From positions 95,361,157 through 95,425,156 of the forward strand of contig NC_080680.1 in assembly GCF_030445035.2 (NCBI RefSeq): DNA of 64,000 bases, written 5' to 3'. This stretch comes from Dasypus novemcinctus (lineage: Eukaryota; Chordata; Mammalia; Cingulata; Dasypodidae). Below, one piece after another: positions 34,446-46,336 of the stretch. Within the stretch, counting starts at the first letter, position 1, and every line of letters begins with the position of its first letter. Below the pieces are notes generated by a model. That model was given only the letters and a program-made list of their open reading frames with translations. It made no database searches and was not told where the DNA came from. The position numbers and the translations under genes were made by a program.

Positions 34446-35699
34446 ATACAATATAATGAACAAAAAAAGTAAAACAATGATATGTTAAGCCCCTGTTTAC
34501 TAAAAAAAAAAGATATGTGCTTTAAATGAGAGTCTGTTTTGGTAAAGCTTGAAATTATAATCATGCACTTTAAAAAGACAGTTTGGGTCAGACTATTAGT
34601 TAAATTATGGATTAGTGTTAGCACTTTGATCAGATATTCAAGGTTCCTTCGAACTATTTTGGCTGTTTCCATGATATGTGTCAGGTACCATGTAAAAGTG
34701 TGCTCTGGAATGCATGAATCCTATCAAAATTTACTATTTTTTCCACTTAATAATAATTAAGTAAATAATATATTAAATAAAAAGGTTAAATTTCAGAACA
34801 ACATTTTTTGTAAAAATAACAGAAATGTTTGTACGTGAGTAAGAAAACTGAAAGAACACCCAGATGAATAGTGTGCTTAATAGAGTGTCATAGTGTTAAT
34901 CCTGGGAAGTGAGTGTGGACTGAAGTGTGGTCGCTATTAACTTCTATATTACTCAGACTTTTTACAAGCTCACATTATCTTTGTAATTAAAAGATTAGTT
35001 TTGAAAGTGTGATGGGTGTGATTGGTTTAATTAATCCAAGTGACAATCTAGAAGCCAACATGGTGATTTTGTGTGAACTGGAGTTTGTCAAGTTAACCAA
35101 GGTGTAATCTCTGAAAAGCAGGTGGGGCAAGTAAATAGAAGGACAAAAATCAAATGATTTTGACCCTATGTGAAGACAAAAAATGAAGTTATAGAACAGG
35201 AATTTTCCATCATGGTCTACTCCATTTAATGTTCATGGCTTTCCTAGGGGAAAGGCTGTAGAAGTACACAAAATACTGCTCTGAATACATCCATAATGGT
35301 TAGGAATTACTTGATCTTAATTCCCCCTCTTATGCATGCTTCTTCATTAGGGGTATTACCTCTTCTGCTAGCTCCTTGTATTTAAAAACCTGAGTTTTAG
35401 TCTAACCATCCCAGCTCTTGATCCCTTCTTTGCCCCTAAAAGAGCCTTCTTACATTTATTTATTAGATGCATATGTTGCAAACTTGAATAGAGAGCATCA
35501 AATCTTTAGTTTATGTTCCCCTTCCCCCCAAAACATGCTATAGTTTGTCTCTAGTACTGTTCCAACAAGAGGATATTCTGATTTGTGACTTGAGTACCTT
35601 TTTTTCCATAGCAGCCATAATGAGGATACACCAGGATTTCATGACTAGATAATACCGGACATTCAGTTTACCCAAGCCAGAGCCCTTGCTCTGATTCAG
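34446..35699. other. Upstream flank of the receptor, nothing recognised
   Basis: AT-rich single-copy-looking sequence. No exon, repeat or RNA gene is supported. Confidence 0.4.
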
Positions 35700-35940
35700 T
35701 GAAACAGAGTAATCACAATAACACTAACACTTGATGAGCCCTAGCTGTGCACTAGGCACTGGATTACCTTAAGTGATAACCCTATGCAGCAGTGCTACGA
35801 TGCTCTTCATTTTAAAGATGTAGATACAGAAGTTCTGAAATGTTAAGCAATTTGCCAAAGGCCACATAGCTAGGATTTGAAGTGGAATCTCAGTAAAGAG
35901 CCTAAGTTCTTAGCCACCCTGCTATGCTGCCTATGTATAC
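35700..35940 (-). repeat. MIR SINE
   Basis: 'GCACTAGGCACTGGATTACC', 'ACCCTATGCAGCAGTGCTACG', 'GTAGATACAGAAGTTCTGAAA' and 'GGCCACATAGCTAGGATTTGA' follow the reverse-strand MIR. Confidence 0.8.
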
Positions 35941-36869
35941 TACAGCATTTACTGACTCTAGTTCAGCTTCCTGCATTTATTTTCCCTCAAGGAGAGAATG
36001 CACCATGAAATAATTTAAATATCCATTCGATTTGGCAGTTACAGTTCTCATGAGAAATGAGGAAATTGATATCTGGTATACACATATATCTTTTGTGAGT
36101 ATGATTAATATGAGTCAGCCTACTTCAGTCCAAACCAATGTCTGGACAAGATGCAGTTTCTATACTTGTGAAGCTAATGGTTTTGGACCATCACTTCTAC
36201 TCTGAGGTGGAACTACCCTGAAAGGGTCAAGCTCCTTCTTTTCTGTTATTTCTATATCATTTTCTGCCAATAGCAACCAAGTCCAGGTTCAGGAGCTAAG
36301 CAGATGGCAAGAAGTACAGTGAGATATTTTGCTGTATTTATTAAATTATATAACATTTACAATAATAATTAAAAACAAATGAACATTTATTCATGTTTTC
36401 ACTTTTCTTTGTTCAATGGTAATTAACCTTCAGTATCTCACTATTTAATAAAACACATGACCCATTATACACAATTAAAACCAATTTAAAATGAAAAATT
36501 TAGAAAAATGAATTAATATTCTCAGAATTCATCTGCTATTCTGGACAAATAAACCAATAAAACTTTAAACAATTGACTTTTGGGAAAAATATTTCCTATG
36601 ATTTCAACTTTATTATTATGACAGATTTATCTTAACACGTGGCCAGTGGGTCTAAGCTAGGGCTACAAATCACAACCACCTGGGGATCATTTCCTTTATC
36701 TCCCCCCAACCTGATCCCCACCATACTTAAAACCACTTAAAACTCTATGTAAAAACCACACACTTAAAAACCACTACATTAGACTGATTTATTAGTTTCT
36801 GGGGAGAATATTTAGGTTTCAGAGAACAAAGGTAAAAGGATTGAGTTTGCACTAAGAAAACCTTCATTA
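35941..36869. other. Unassigned sequence
   Basis: AT-rich sequence with no gene. A faint old repeat may lie near 36640-36780 ('CACAACCACCTGGGGATCATT'). Confidence 0.35.
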
Positions 36870-36975
36870 GCCTTCTGTCTCAAGCCAAATAGCATGGCTT
36901 TGAATAAGTCTTTTAACTTTTCTGAACTTCAGTTTCCCTCTCTGTGAAGAGCGGATAATTGAATCTATATATAGG
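36870..36975 (+). repeat. MIR SINE fragment
   Basis: 'GGCTTTGAATAAGTCTTTTAA', then 'CTTCAGTTTCCCTCTCTGTGA', is the plus-strand MIR core. Confidence 0.7.
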
Positions 36976-37029
36976 TGGTTGTGAGTTTTGTTATCACCAT
37001 TAGGATGTCCAAGCTATTTCTTGTCATGA

Positions 37030-37450
37030 CATTATCAGCCCTCCACTATTCTGCCTCCATTTGTCATCTAATAATACCTCCTCTTCATGCCCTGCCACCC
37101 CATTTTCTTGCCTATAACACCACTCGTAGTCCTCAAACAGTTCAACACTTCCTGTCTCTATGCCTTGCTATTGCTGCTATTGCTGTTCCACCCTCCTGGA
37201 TGTCACCTCCTTTTCTCCATTTGGCAAAAGCTCCAGTGTCTATTTCTGAGAATATTTTGCATTATACTGTTGGAGTTAATTGCTTTGTCCCAAGTGTTCC
37301 CACAGCCCTTTATATAGGTCTTTGGTAGAACACTCGACATTTCATCTTTTAATTAGTTGCTTAGGCTCACTAGACTTGCACACCTCAGGGCTAGGGAGTC
37401 ATTTTTATTAATCTTTTTTCTCTTTACTATGTACTCAGGAATCATCTATT
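37030..37450 (+). repeat. L2-like LINE 3' end
   Basis: A pyrimidine-rich stretch with 'CTCCTGGATGTCACCTCCTT', 'CCCACAGCCCTTTATATAGG', then 'TATGTACTCAGGAATCATCTATTGAATAA' in pieces resembles the L2 3' end order. It is diverged. The open frames over it are fortuitous. Confidence 0.55.
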
Positions 37451-38029
37451 GAATAAAATAATGGATAAATGGGAAGTAGAGTGATTTTTTTGAGCCATGG
37501 TGAAACTATGTTATCATTTAGCTACCAGCATTGTCTTTTACTTATAGAGATAGTTAATAGTAAAGATGACCCTTTAATGAAGATCATAGGATGTCTAATA
37601 GAGGTTCTAGTACATAGAAGTTATTAAAAAATTATTTGTGGAGAAATAAAAAAAATTGCTGAATGTTGAATTAGTAAGTCTAATCAATTGCATATTTATG
37701 CAATAACTGAGTTATATTTTATGTTTAAACTAAATTTTATTTTGTTTTAATTTAAAATACAGGAATAATTAATACTTGGGATGCAGATTTAAGATCAACA
37801 TATCTGCTCATAGGTCTGAATCTGATCCTCTGTGACCCTTCCCATTGCTGACAAATGTTCCCCTAAATCTCTTCCTTTTCCACATTTGAAAATATCTGAC
37901 CTGATCTGACAAGCTCTATCCTCATGTTATCTGGAGATTTCAGGATATTGTAGGTCAAAGATCAGGAGGCTAAATACATAGCTCAGTAAGATAATTGTCT
38001 GGATCAAAGATACCTAGCCACTTCACCCT
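37451..38029. other. Unassigned sequence
   Basis: No gene or repeat recognised in this AT-rich stretch. Confidence 0.4.
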
Positions 38030-38185
38030 TTAGCTGTCTACTACAATGTCTTTATTTTATGAAGGAGAAAACAGAATCTCAAAGAAATACTGTAATCAGC
38101 CCAAGATCAGATCAGCACTACAACTGATACCAAAAATAGGGTTTCTGAAACTATTTCTGATGACCCATTCTGCTTCTCTTTACTA
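38030..38185 (-). repeat. MIR-like fragment
   Basis: 'GAAGGAGAAAACAGAATCTCA' followed by 'CAGCCCAAGATCAGATCAGC' resembles the reverse-strand MIR core, strongly diverged. Confidence 0.45.
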
Positions 38186-38689
38186 TGAAGAAGGGAGAAA
38201 TATGGCCAATGACTTACTGCCATTCCTTCATTGGGCCAAGAAAAGCCTCCTCTATTCACATTAATGCAGAGGTTTGACTTTTCTGCTCTCAGTTCTCACT
38301 TATCAAGAGTGGAGAAACCATATTTGAAGCTCAGGTGAAAAGACAGCACCTTCTGCTGTGTTTAACACAGAAGTGACCCCTGAAATATGGAACCCTCACC
38401 TGCTACAAGTAAGGAGATACTAGAGCAGGCTACGCCACATTCAGAGTCAGCCAGACTCAATAGAAACCCAGGAAAAGAGAAATTATCTATATTGAACTTC
38501 TGGCACAATTCACCAAGCCCCCTGCTGGAAGCTGCAGAGACATCTGGGAATGCCAGTCTCTGAAGTATTCATTGTGGGAAAACCCCTGGTTCATTACCCA
38601 GTCTCCAAACTGTAAATGAACTGCACTGTGACTTTGTGAAGTTCACTTATTCTCTCTGGACTTTAGTTTCTTTGAGTAAATAAATCAGA
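38186..38689. other. Unassigned sequence
   Basis: No gene recognised. A faint MIR-like word lies near 38625-38680. Confidence 0.4.
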
Positions 38690-39275
38690 AAACAAAATAG
38701 TCTCTCAAAAAGGCAATTTCATTTCTTGGTATATACCCAAAAGAACTGAAAGCAGGGACTTGATCAGATAATTGTATACCAATGTTTATGGCAGCATTAT
38801 TCACAATAACCAAAAGGTGGGAACAACCCAGGTGTTTATCAACAGATGAATGGGTAAACAAAATGTGGTATATACATACAATGGAATATCATTCAGCAAT
38901 TAAAAAGGAATTAGGTTCTGCTACATTCTGCAAAATGGATAAACATTCAAGATATTATATAGAGTAAAATAATCCAGACACAGAAAGATGAATATTCTAT
39001 GATCTCATTTATATGAAATATTTAGAATAAGCAAAGTCATAGAGACAGAAAGTAGAATACAGGTTACTAGGGCCTTGGGGAGGATGTAATGGACAGTTAT
39101 TGCCTAAAGAGCACAGAGTTTCTGTTTAAGGTGATGAAAACATTCTGGTAATGGATGTTGGTTATGGTAGCACAATATTGTGAATGTAATTAACATCATT
39201 GAATTGTGCATTTGAAAGTAGTTAAAATGGAAAGTTTTGAGTTGTATGTATGTTACAAAAATAAATAGTTAAAAC
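38690..39275 (+). mobile_element. Old L1 3' end (ORF2 C-terminus and 3' UTR)
   Basis: The plus strand reads 'TATACCCAAAAGAACTGAAAG', 'GCAGCATTATTCACAATAACC', 'ACAATGGAATATCATTCAGC' and 'ATGATCTCATTTATATGAAA'. These are the terminal ORF2 words of old L1s. It ends in an AT-rich tail with AAATAAATAG. It is a 5'-truncated relic. Confidence 0.8.
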
Positions 39276-39433
39276 TACTTCTAGCTTATCTTGTTATTTT
39301 TTTGGCTCCAGGCCTGGAGTAAGCCATTATTCTGTTTTTTCCTTTTACAGAAGAAATGATATTTAGAGAGAAAATTTGGCATTAAGTATCTTCATTTCTT
39401 CTAAAAGTTTCTAATGTATCTCAGAGAACAGGG

Positions 39434-39478
<45 letters not shown>

Positions 39479-40009
39479 TACACACATATATAAATGAAAT
39501 ACAGGAATTATGAACTAGAAACAAATGAAACAATAGAAATTATTAACCGCAGGGGGTGAGTTGGGAATGGGACAGAAAATTTGGGGAATGGGAGCAGGGG
39601 AGAGAGATAATTTTCAATTTACATATATTTAAAACTCTTAGTTTGAACTTATATCTCCAATTCTGGTGTCAGTTATTCCTAACCTTCCTTTTTTTCATAT
39701 GCATAATACCTTTCTCAGATAGTGATGAGTCACTCTCTTTTTCTACAATAGTTTTACTTATTTGCTGAATCTTTTAATATATATTAAATGCGTTCATAAT
39801 TCTGAAACCCTACCACTGTGGATTACAAGCCTACTGTCTGGAATTCAATATTGATTCCAGTTTTTTTCTTTTTTTAAGTCATGTGGGCATATGGATAATG
39901 TATTGTGTTTAAGGACTACTTGGATTGTTTTTTCTCCTTCAGACTAATCATGTTATTCATATGAAATATGCTTAGCTTCAGTTTGTTTTGCTTTCATTCT
40001 TAGCTTTGG
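39276..40009. repeat. Unassigned sequence with a (TA)n/(CA)n microsatellite
   Basis: (TA)n at about 39434-39470 continues into ACACAC/GTACACACATATATA to 39492. The rest shows no recognised feature. Confidence 0.6.
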
Positions 40010-40099
40010 TCCCCTTCCTTCCTTCCTTCCTTCTTCCCTCCCTTCCTCCCTTCCTCCCTTCCTCCTTTCCTCCTTTCCTCCCTTCCTCCTTCCCTCCCT
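40010..40099. repeat. (CCTT)n / (CCCTTCCT)n simple repeat
   Basis: A run of CCTT, CCCTTCCT and CCTTTCCT units. The Pro/Ser/Phe-rich and Gly/Arg/Glu-rich frames on the two strands are artefacts of it. Confidence 0.9.
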
Positions 40100-40261
40100 T
40101 TACAGGCAAAAGAAAATATAGTCAAAATTATACATATATGTATGCCTATCTCCCTAACCATTCTGCCCTGTTCCAACACACCACCAGTTGCTTTCTGTTC
40201 TTTTTTGCTCACATGAACAGATGCATGTATATTTTCTTATTTCCCCCTAGTTTTGTTTTCA

Positions 40262-43010
40262 TTTTGTTTTTATTATGGTAAAATACACATAATGTAAAAG
40301 TTACCATTTAACAATTTAAAGTGTGCAATCCAGTGACATTAAGAGTGTTAAAAATGTTGAGGAATTTTCACCATTTTCTATTTCCAGAACTTTTTTCATC
40401 ACCCCAAATAGAAACTCCATTCACATTAAGCAGGCATTTCTTATCTCCCCCTCCACCCAGTCCATGGCAAACAGTTATCTGCTTTCTATGGATTTCCCTA
40501 TTCTGGAATTTCAAATAAGTGGAATTATGTAATATGTGGATTTTGTGTCTGACTCCTTTTCTTAGCATAATGTTTTCAAGGTTCATCAATGTTGTAGCAT
40601 GTATTAGACTTCATTCCTTCTTATAATTAATAATATTCATTTGTATGTATTTACTATATTTTGTTTATTCATTTATTTGCTAATGGACATTTAGGTCTTT
40701 CCACCTTTTGGCCATGGTGAGTAGAATTGATATGAGCATTTGTGTACAAGTATTTGAGTATTTGAACAACTCCTTTGGTTCTTTTGGGTAATCAGCTTAG
40801 AAATGGGGTTGCCAGGCGTAGCAGTTTGATATGGTTATGAATTCCAAAAGTAGATACTGGGTTATATTTGTAATCTGATCTGTACCTGGGCATGATTGAG
40901 TTAACATTAGGGCATTGAGTCCCCACCCCTTGGTGGGTGGGGTTTCACAGATAAAATGCATGGCAAAGAACAGAGTTGAGGGTTTCTAATGTTGGAGTTT
41001 TGAAGTTGGAGTTTGATTCTGAAGACTTAAGCTGGAGCCCCAGGAAGTCAGAATGCAGAGGAAAGAGAAGCCAGTCCCAGGAAGAAAGGAAGCTTGAACC
41101 CAGAGAAAAGCAAGCCCCAGGAACATAGGAATCCAGGAAGCCTGAGCCCTCGCAGATGTTGGCAGCCATCTTGCTCCAAACAGACTTTGGTGAGGGAAGT
41201 AACTTATGCTTTATGGCCTGATATCTGTAGGATCCTACCCCAAATAAATACCTTTTATAAAAACTAACCAATTTCTGGTATTTTGCATCAGCACCCCTTT
41301 GGCTGACTAATACACCAGGTCACATGCTAATTCTATGTTCAACTTTCTGAGGAACCATCAAACCATCACAGTGGCTGCACCATTTTACTGTTCCACCAGC
41401 AATGTATCAGGGTTCCAATTTCTCTGAATCCTCAGAAACTCTTATTTTTATTTTTTATGTTTTAAATTATAATATCCATCCTAGTGGATGTAAAGTGGTA
41501 TCTTACTGAGGTCTTGACTTGCATTTCCCTCATGACTAATGATTTTGAACATCTTTTCTTGTGCTTATTGGCCATTTGTGTATCTTTTTTAGGAGAAATT
41601 TCTATTTAAGTTCTTTACCCGTTTTTAAATTGGGTTATTTGTTTTTGTGGCTGAGTTGTAGAAGTTCTTTATATATTCTGGATATTAAACCCTTATTAGA
41701 TATATGGGTATCATCAATAATTTTCTCCTATTCTCTAAAGTTGTATTTTCACATTCTCGATAGAATCCTTTTATGTTTATAAGTTCAATTTTGATTGTCT
41801 GTTTTATCTATCTTTCTTTTGTTACTTATATCTAAGAAATCACTTCCAAATCTAAGGTTATGAAGCTTTCTCCCTTTTCTTCTAAGAGTTTCATGGTTTT
41901 ATGTTTAAGTCTCTGATCCATCTAGAGTTAAATTTTTTGTTTAGTGTGAGGTAGTAGTCCAAATTCATTCCTTTGTATGTGGATATCCAGTTTCCCTAGC
42001 AATATCTGTTGAAAAGACCATTCTTTCCCCAATTAATGTACTTGGCATCCTTGTCAAAAATTAGTTGGCCATAGATGTGTGGGTTTATTTCTGAACTCCC
42101 ATTTCTATTCCATTGGTCTATATATCACTTTGGGTAGTACTGACATCTGGACAATATTAAACCTTCCTATCCATGGACATAGGATGTTTTACCATTTAGT
42201 TAGTGTTCTTTAATTGCTTTTAACAATGTTTATATTTTCCAATGTACAAGTCTTTCACTTCCTTGGTAAATTTATTCCTATGTAGCTTATTCCTTTAGAA
42301 GCTAATGTAAATGTAATTTTTAAAAAATTTCCATTTTTGGAGTGTTCTTTGTTGGTGTACAGAAACACAAATGATTTTTGTGTATTAATCTTATATTCTG
42401 AAAATTTGCTGAATTTATTTACTAGGTCTAGTAATTTTCTAGTAGATTCCTTGCGATTTTCCATATAAAAGATCAGGTAATCTGGAAATAGAGATAATTT
42501 TAATATTTTCTTTCAATTTAGATACTTTATATTTCTTTTTCTTGCCTAATTTCTCTTGCTAGGACTTCCAGTACAATGTTGAATAGCAGTGGTGAAAGGA
42601 GGAGTCCTTATGTTTTTCCTAATTATGGGGAAGGCTTTCAATACTTCACCATTAAGTATAAAGTTAGCTGTGGGTTTTCCATATATGCTTTTTATCATGT
42701 TGAGGAAATTACATTATATTACTATTTTTATGTTTTTTGTGAAATTTTGATTTGTCAAATGCCTTTTCTGCATCAATTGAGATGACCCTGTGATTTTTTT
42801 TCCTTCAAACTATTCCTGTGGTGCATTACTTTGATAGTTATCTTATGTTGAACCACCCTTGCATTCCTAGGATAAATCCCATTTGTTATGGTGTACAATC
42901 CTTTGATTATGCTGTTGGATTTGATTTGATAGTATTTCATTCAGAGTTTTTGCATCATAAAGGAATTACCTTATTCCATTTTCTCCTTTTCTGTATTTGT
43001 AGTCAACCTG
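40262..43010 (-). mobile_element. Old L1M relic (3' UTR and ORF2 part), split by a MaLR LTR
   Basis: The left end reads as an L1M 3' UTR on the minus strand ('GTAAAATACACATAATGTAAA', 'CCATTTAACAATTTAAAGTG'). ORF2 C-terminal words follow ('TGCATTTCCCTCATGACTAAT' at 41520, 'ATCCAGTTTCCCTAGCAA' at 41985) up to 'GTTGAACCACCCTTGCATTCC' near 42850. The frame is shattered. A MaLR LTR with a 5-base duplication sits at 40817-41314. Confidence 0.8.
40817..41314 (+). mobile_element. MaLR-type solo LTR with exact 5-bp target duplication
   Basis: It matches 19217-19701 in the opposite orientation. It starts CGTAGCAGTTTGATATGG (first base changed from T) and ends GCTGACTAATACA. CCAGG is present at 40812-40816 and 41315-41319. 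The 5-base duplication is that of ERVL/MaLR integrases. It lies within L1M sequence, so it is younger than that L1. Confidence 0.85.
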
Positions 43011-43497
43011 GCTCTGCTTCTGTGCTCTAGGCTGCTTTTTCACTTCAACTTTCAACACTAGGTCTACTCTGTAGCTCTTTTCTGTACCACTTTACTTCCC
43101 CTGCTAAATTCCAGGTTAGAGGACCCAGACCAGTGCCTGAATCAGTCTTCTGCAAAGCCAGTTAGGGTCAATGTGGAAAAATATACAATATTTTTGTTTA
43201 GGTGCACTAGTAATCAGATTCAGAGCTCTGCGCTTGAGTGTACATGGGTTGTCAAGCAATGAGTGCACAAACTGCCATGCAGATCTAACTGTGGGGAAGA
43301 GGCTTGGGCCAGGAATTTTGTCCAGCAGCTCTGTTGTGCTTAGGTATGTTTTTGTTTGTTTGTTTGCTGCATTCTTGGATTCACCATTTGTTGAGTTGTT
43401 CTCTAGTCTATATTCCCTTCTAGGATTTTGAGAAATCTGATTCTACCTGTTTTCCCTGTTTCTAAGAGGAATATTCACCAGCATATCTTAAATTTGT
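43011..43497. other. Unassigned sequence, possibly L1 5' UTR debris
   Basis: Somewhat GC-richer than its surroundings, with no recognised gene. Its place at the upstream side of the L1M relic would fit a rearranged 5' part. Confidence 0.3.
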
Positions 43498-43685
43498 GTC
43501 TTAGTTTGCCAAATACTATGAGAAATGCCACACAATGGTTTGGCTTAACAACAGGAATTTATTGGCTTATGATTTTTCAAGGCTGGAAGGTTTGTTTCCT
43601 ATTGTGTTTGGACCTTTTCTGACTTGGTGGCAGTCCTTGAGTGCAGTGGTTTTCTTATAATATGGCTATGACCTCCCTTTTCTTT
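43498..43685 (-). mobile_element. MaLR-like LTR, first piece
   Basis: 'TGTCTTAGTTTGCCAAATACTA', 'AACAACAGGAATTTATTGGC' and 'TTCAAGGCTGGAAGG' are the minus-strand end words of a MaLR LTR. The remainder appears at 47706-47805 and 48339-48475, displaced by L1 insertions. Confidence 0.6.
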
Positions 43686-43714
43686 TTCTTTTTTTCCATT
43701 TTCTAATTAAAAAA

Positions 43715-45400
43715 AATTGAGGTATATAACTCATGCATAAACATACATAAACAGTAAGTGTATAGTAATAGTGGTGAACTTACAAAATAAACATACATAG
43801 CATCATACAGGACTCTCATAACTCACCCTACCACCAATACTTTGCATTGTTAAACATTTTAAACTAATGATTAAAGAGCATTGTCAAAATATTACTACTG
43901 GGAAGCAGACTTGGCCCAGTGGTTAGGGCATCTGTTTACCACACGGGAGGTCCACGGTTCGAACCCTGGGCCTCCTTGACCCATGTGGAGCTGGCCCATA
44001 TGCAGTGCTGATGCGCACAAGGAGTGCCGTGCCACGCAGGGGTGTCCCCTGTGTAGGTGAGCCCCATGCACAAGGAGTGTGCCCTGTAAGGAGAGCCGCC
44101 CAGTGGGAAAGAAAGCGCAGCCTGCCCAAGAATAGTGCCACACACACGGAGAAGTGACACAACAAGATGACGCAACAAAAAGAAACACAGATTCCCCTGC
44201 TGCTGACAACAGAAACGGACAAAGAAGACGCAGCAAATAGACACAGAGAACAAACAACCGGGGCGGGGGGGGAAGGGGAGATAAATAAATAAATAAATAA
44301 ATAAATAGAATATTACTACTAACCAAAGTATTTTCTCCCAACCTACCCTATTACTATTATCTTTATTTTTAAATTTTTAAATTAAAAAAATTTTTAAAAT
44401 AAAACTTTAAAATTAAAGTTAATAGATCACATAGAACATTACATTAAAAAAACATGAGGTTCCCATATAACCCACACCCCACTCCCCCACCCCCATCATT
44501 TTTGTAAATTGTATTTCTTTTGAAGATAAATATATCACAAAAAAGTTTACATTATAAAAAACATAAGAGGTTATTATTTTCTTTGTATCCTTTATATATG
44601 AACATACATAAGCAATAAGTGTATTCCAAAAGTTGTGGGCTTACAAAGCAAACATATATAATATTATACAGGGGTCCCATACAACAACACTCCACCAACA
44701 CTTTGCATTGTCGTGAGATATTTGTTACAGATTATGAAAGAATATTGTCAAAATCTTACTACTAATTATAGTCCTTATCTTACATTTGGTGTATTTTCCC
44801 CCAACCCAGCACATTATTAATTTTTACATAAACTTTTTTATGACAGAAGTTGTAAACTTACAAAACAATCATGTACATGTGCAGAATTCCCAAACAACAT
44901 CCATCTATCAATACACCACACTGTGGTGGAATATTTGTTACATATAAAATAATAACACCTGATTGTTACCATGTCCATAGTGTACATTTGGCACACATTC
45001 TCCATACTGCCCCATTAACAGCACAGTACACCTTTGGCATAGATGCAAGAATATTATATTATTACTACTAACCACAGTCCATAGGTCACTCCAGCTGTAT
45101 TTTTCCCATGCTTCTCCACATTCCCACCACCCTGCAGTAGTGATGTACATTTGCTGTAGCTCATAAAGGACACTCTTGCATGAATACTGTCAACCACAGT
45201 TCTCACCCGCCTCTTTGTTTACTGTGCTATTCAGTTCCTAGATTATTCTCTAGCATTCTGTCAATTGGCACTTACATGCCTAAACTACCATTTTCAGCCA
45301 CATCCCCATTTATAAAATAGCTGTTACTCACTATTTTTTACCATCCACTCTATACATTTCACTACTTTTACACTAGGGCTAATTAAAACATGTGAGGGTC
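43715..45400 (-). repeat. Three successive L1 tail modules
   Basis: The order 'AAACATACATAAACAGTAAGTG', 'GACTCTCATAACTCACCC', 'ACCAATACTTTGCATTG' is present at 43715-43895. It recurs at about 44565-44800 and in diverged form at 44820-45400. Another tail start ('AAAAAAACATGAGGTTCCC') lies at 44445. All are read on the minus strand. Confidence 0.6.
43900..44308 (+). mobile_element. tRNA-derived SINE (armadillo DAS type), well preserved
   Basis: The plus-strand head is tRNA-like, with A box TGGCCCAGTGG at 43912-43922 and a perfect B box GGTTCGAACCC at 43956-43966. It continues with a GC-rich body ('GATGCGCACAAGGAGTGCC') and ends in six or more AAAT units. The exact 12-base repeat AATATTACTACT flanks it at 43888-43899 and 44309-44320. 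It inserted into an L1 tail. The intact pol III boxes and tail make it the youngest-looking SINE here. Confidence 0.95.
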
Positions 45401-45928
45401 TTTTTCTGATCCATCAGTTTGGTTTCATTAGTTTATGTGTCTGTCTTTATGCCAGTACCATGCTGTTTTTTACAACAACAGCTAGGTAATATAATTTAAA
45501 GTCTGAGATGAGAGTTTGCTTTTCCTTTTTAAGATGTTTCTGGAAATTCAGGATCCCTTACCCTTTCAAATAAATTTGATAGTCATGTTTTCAATTAAAA
45601 AAGTTGGTAGAATTTTTATCAGAATTGCATTGAATCTGTATATCAATTTGAGCAGAACTGATGTCTTTATGATATTTAGTTTACCAACCCGTGAGCATAG
45701 AATGTTCTTCCAATTATTTAGGGCTTTTTTGATTTCTTTTAACAGTGAGTTGCAGTTTTCTGAATATAAGTGCTCTACACCTTTGGTTAAGTTTATTTCT
45801 ATTTGAGTTTTATTTGTCATATTTTACTTTTCCCACTCTTTTGACACTTTTAATTACTTTTATTGATACAAGCTTCATTTTTAGACTCTCTTCCAAGCCT
45901 TTCTTTCCTGTCTTTTCTTTTCAGGCTA

Positions 45929-46336
45929 TAGAATTTCTTGAAAATCTGGCCTCTTGCTTAGAAATTCTATCAGTTTCTGTTTATCTGTGAGTATTCATAT
46001 ATTCCTGTTTCTTGGTGTGGATTGTAATTTTCTGTTGGTGTCTTGGCATCTCGCTTACCAGAGTATTTATTCTGGGTGCAATTTCTATCAGTTTCTGTTT
46101 ATCTGTGAGTATTCATATATTCCTGTTTCTTGGTGTGGATTGTAATTTTCTGTTGGTGTCTTGGCATCTCGCTTACCCTTTAGAATTTCTTGAAAATCTG
46201 GCCTCTTGCTTAGAAATTCTATCAGTTTCTGTTTATCTGTGAGTATTCATATATTCCTGTTTCTTGGTGTGGATTGTAATTTTCTGTTGGTGTCTTGGCA
46301 TCTCGCTTACCAGAGTATTTATTCTGGGTGCAATTT
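45929..46336. repeat. Near-perfect local triplication inside the L1
   Basis: A 95-base core occurs at 45965-46059, 46083-46177 and 46217-46311. The outer copies extend to 156 identical bases by eye (45929-46084 and 46181-46336). The sequence corresponds to the ORF1 C-terminal region. Identity of the copies contrasts with the decay of the surrounding L1. Confidence 0.9.

Noticed and set aside
40000-40212. Gly/Arg/Glu-rich protein over the CCTT repeat
   Set aside because: It is a pure translation of a simple repeat.
43900-43972. A tRNA gene
   Set aside because: The tRNA-like head with A and B boxes continues into the SINE body and AAAT tail and lies between target duplications. It is a SINE, not a functional tRNA.
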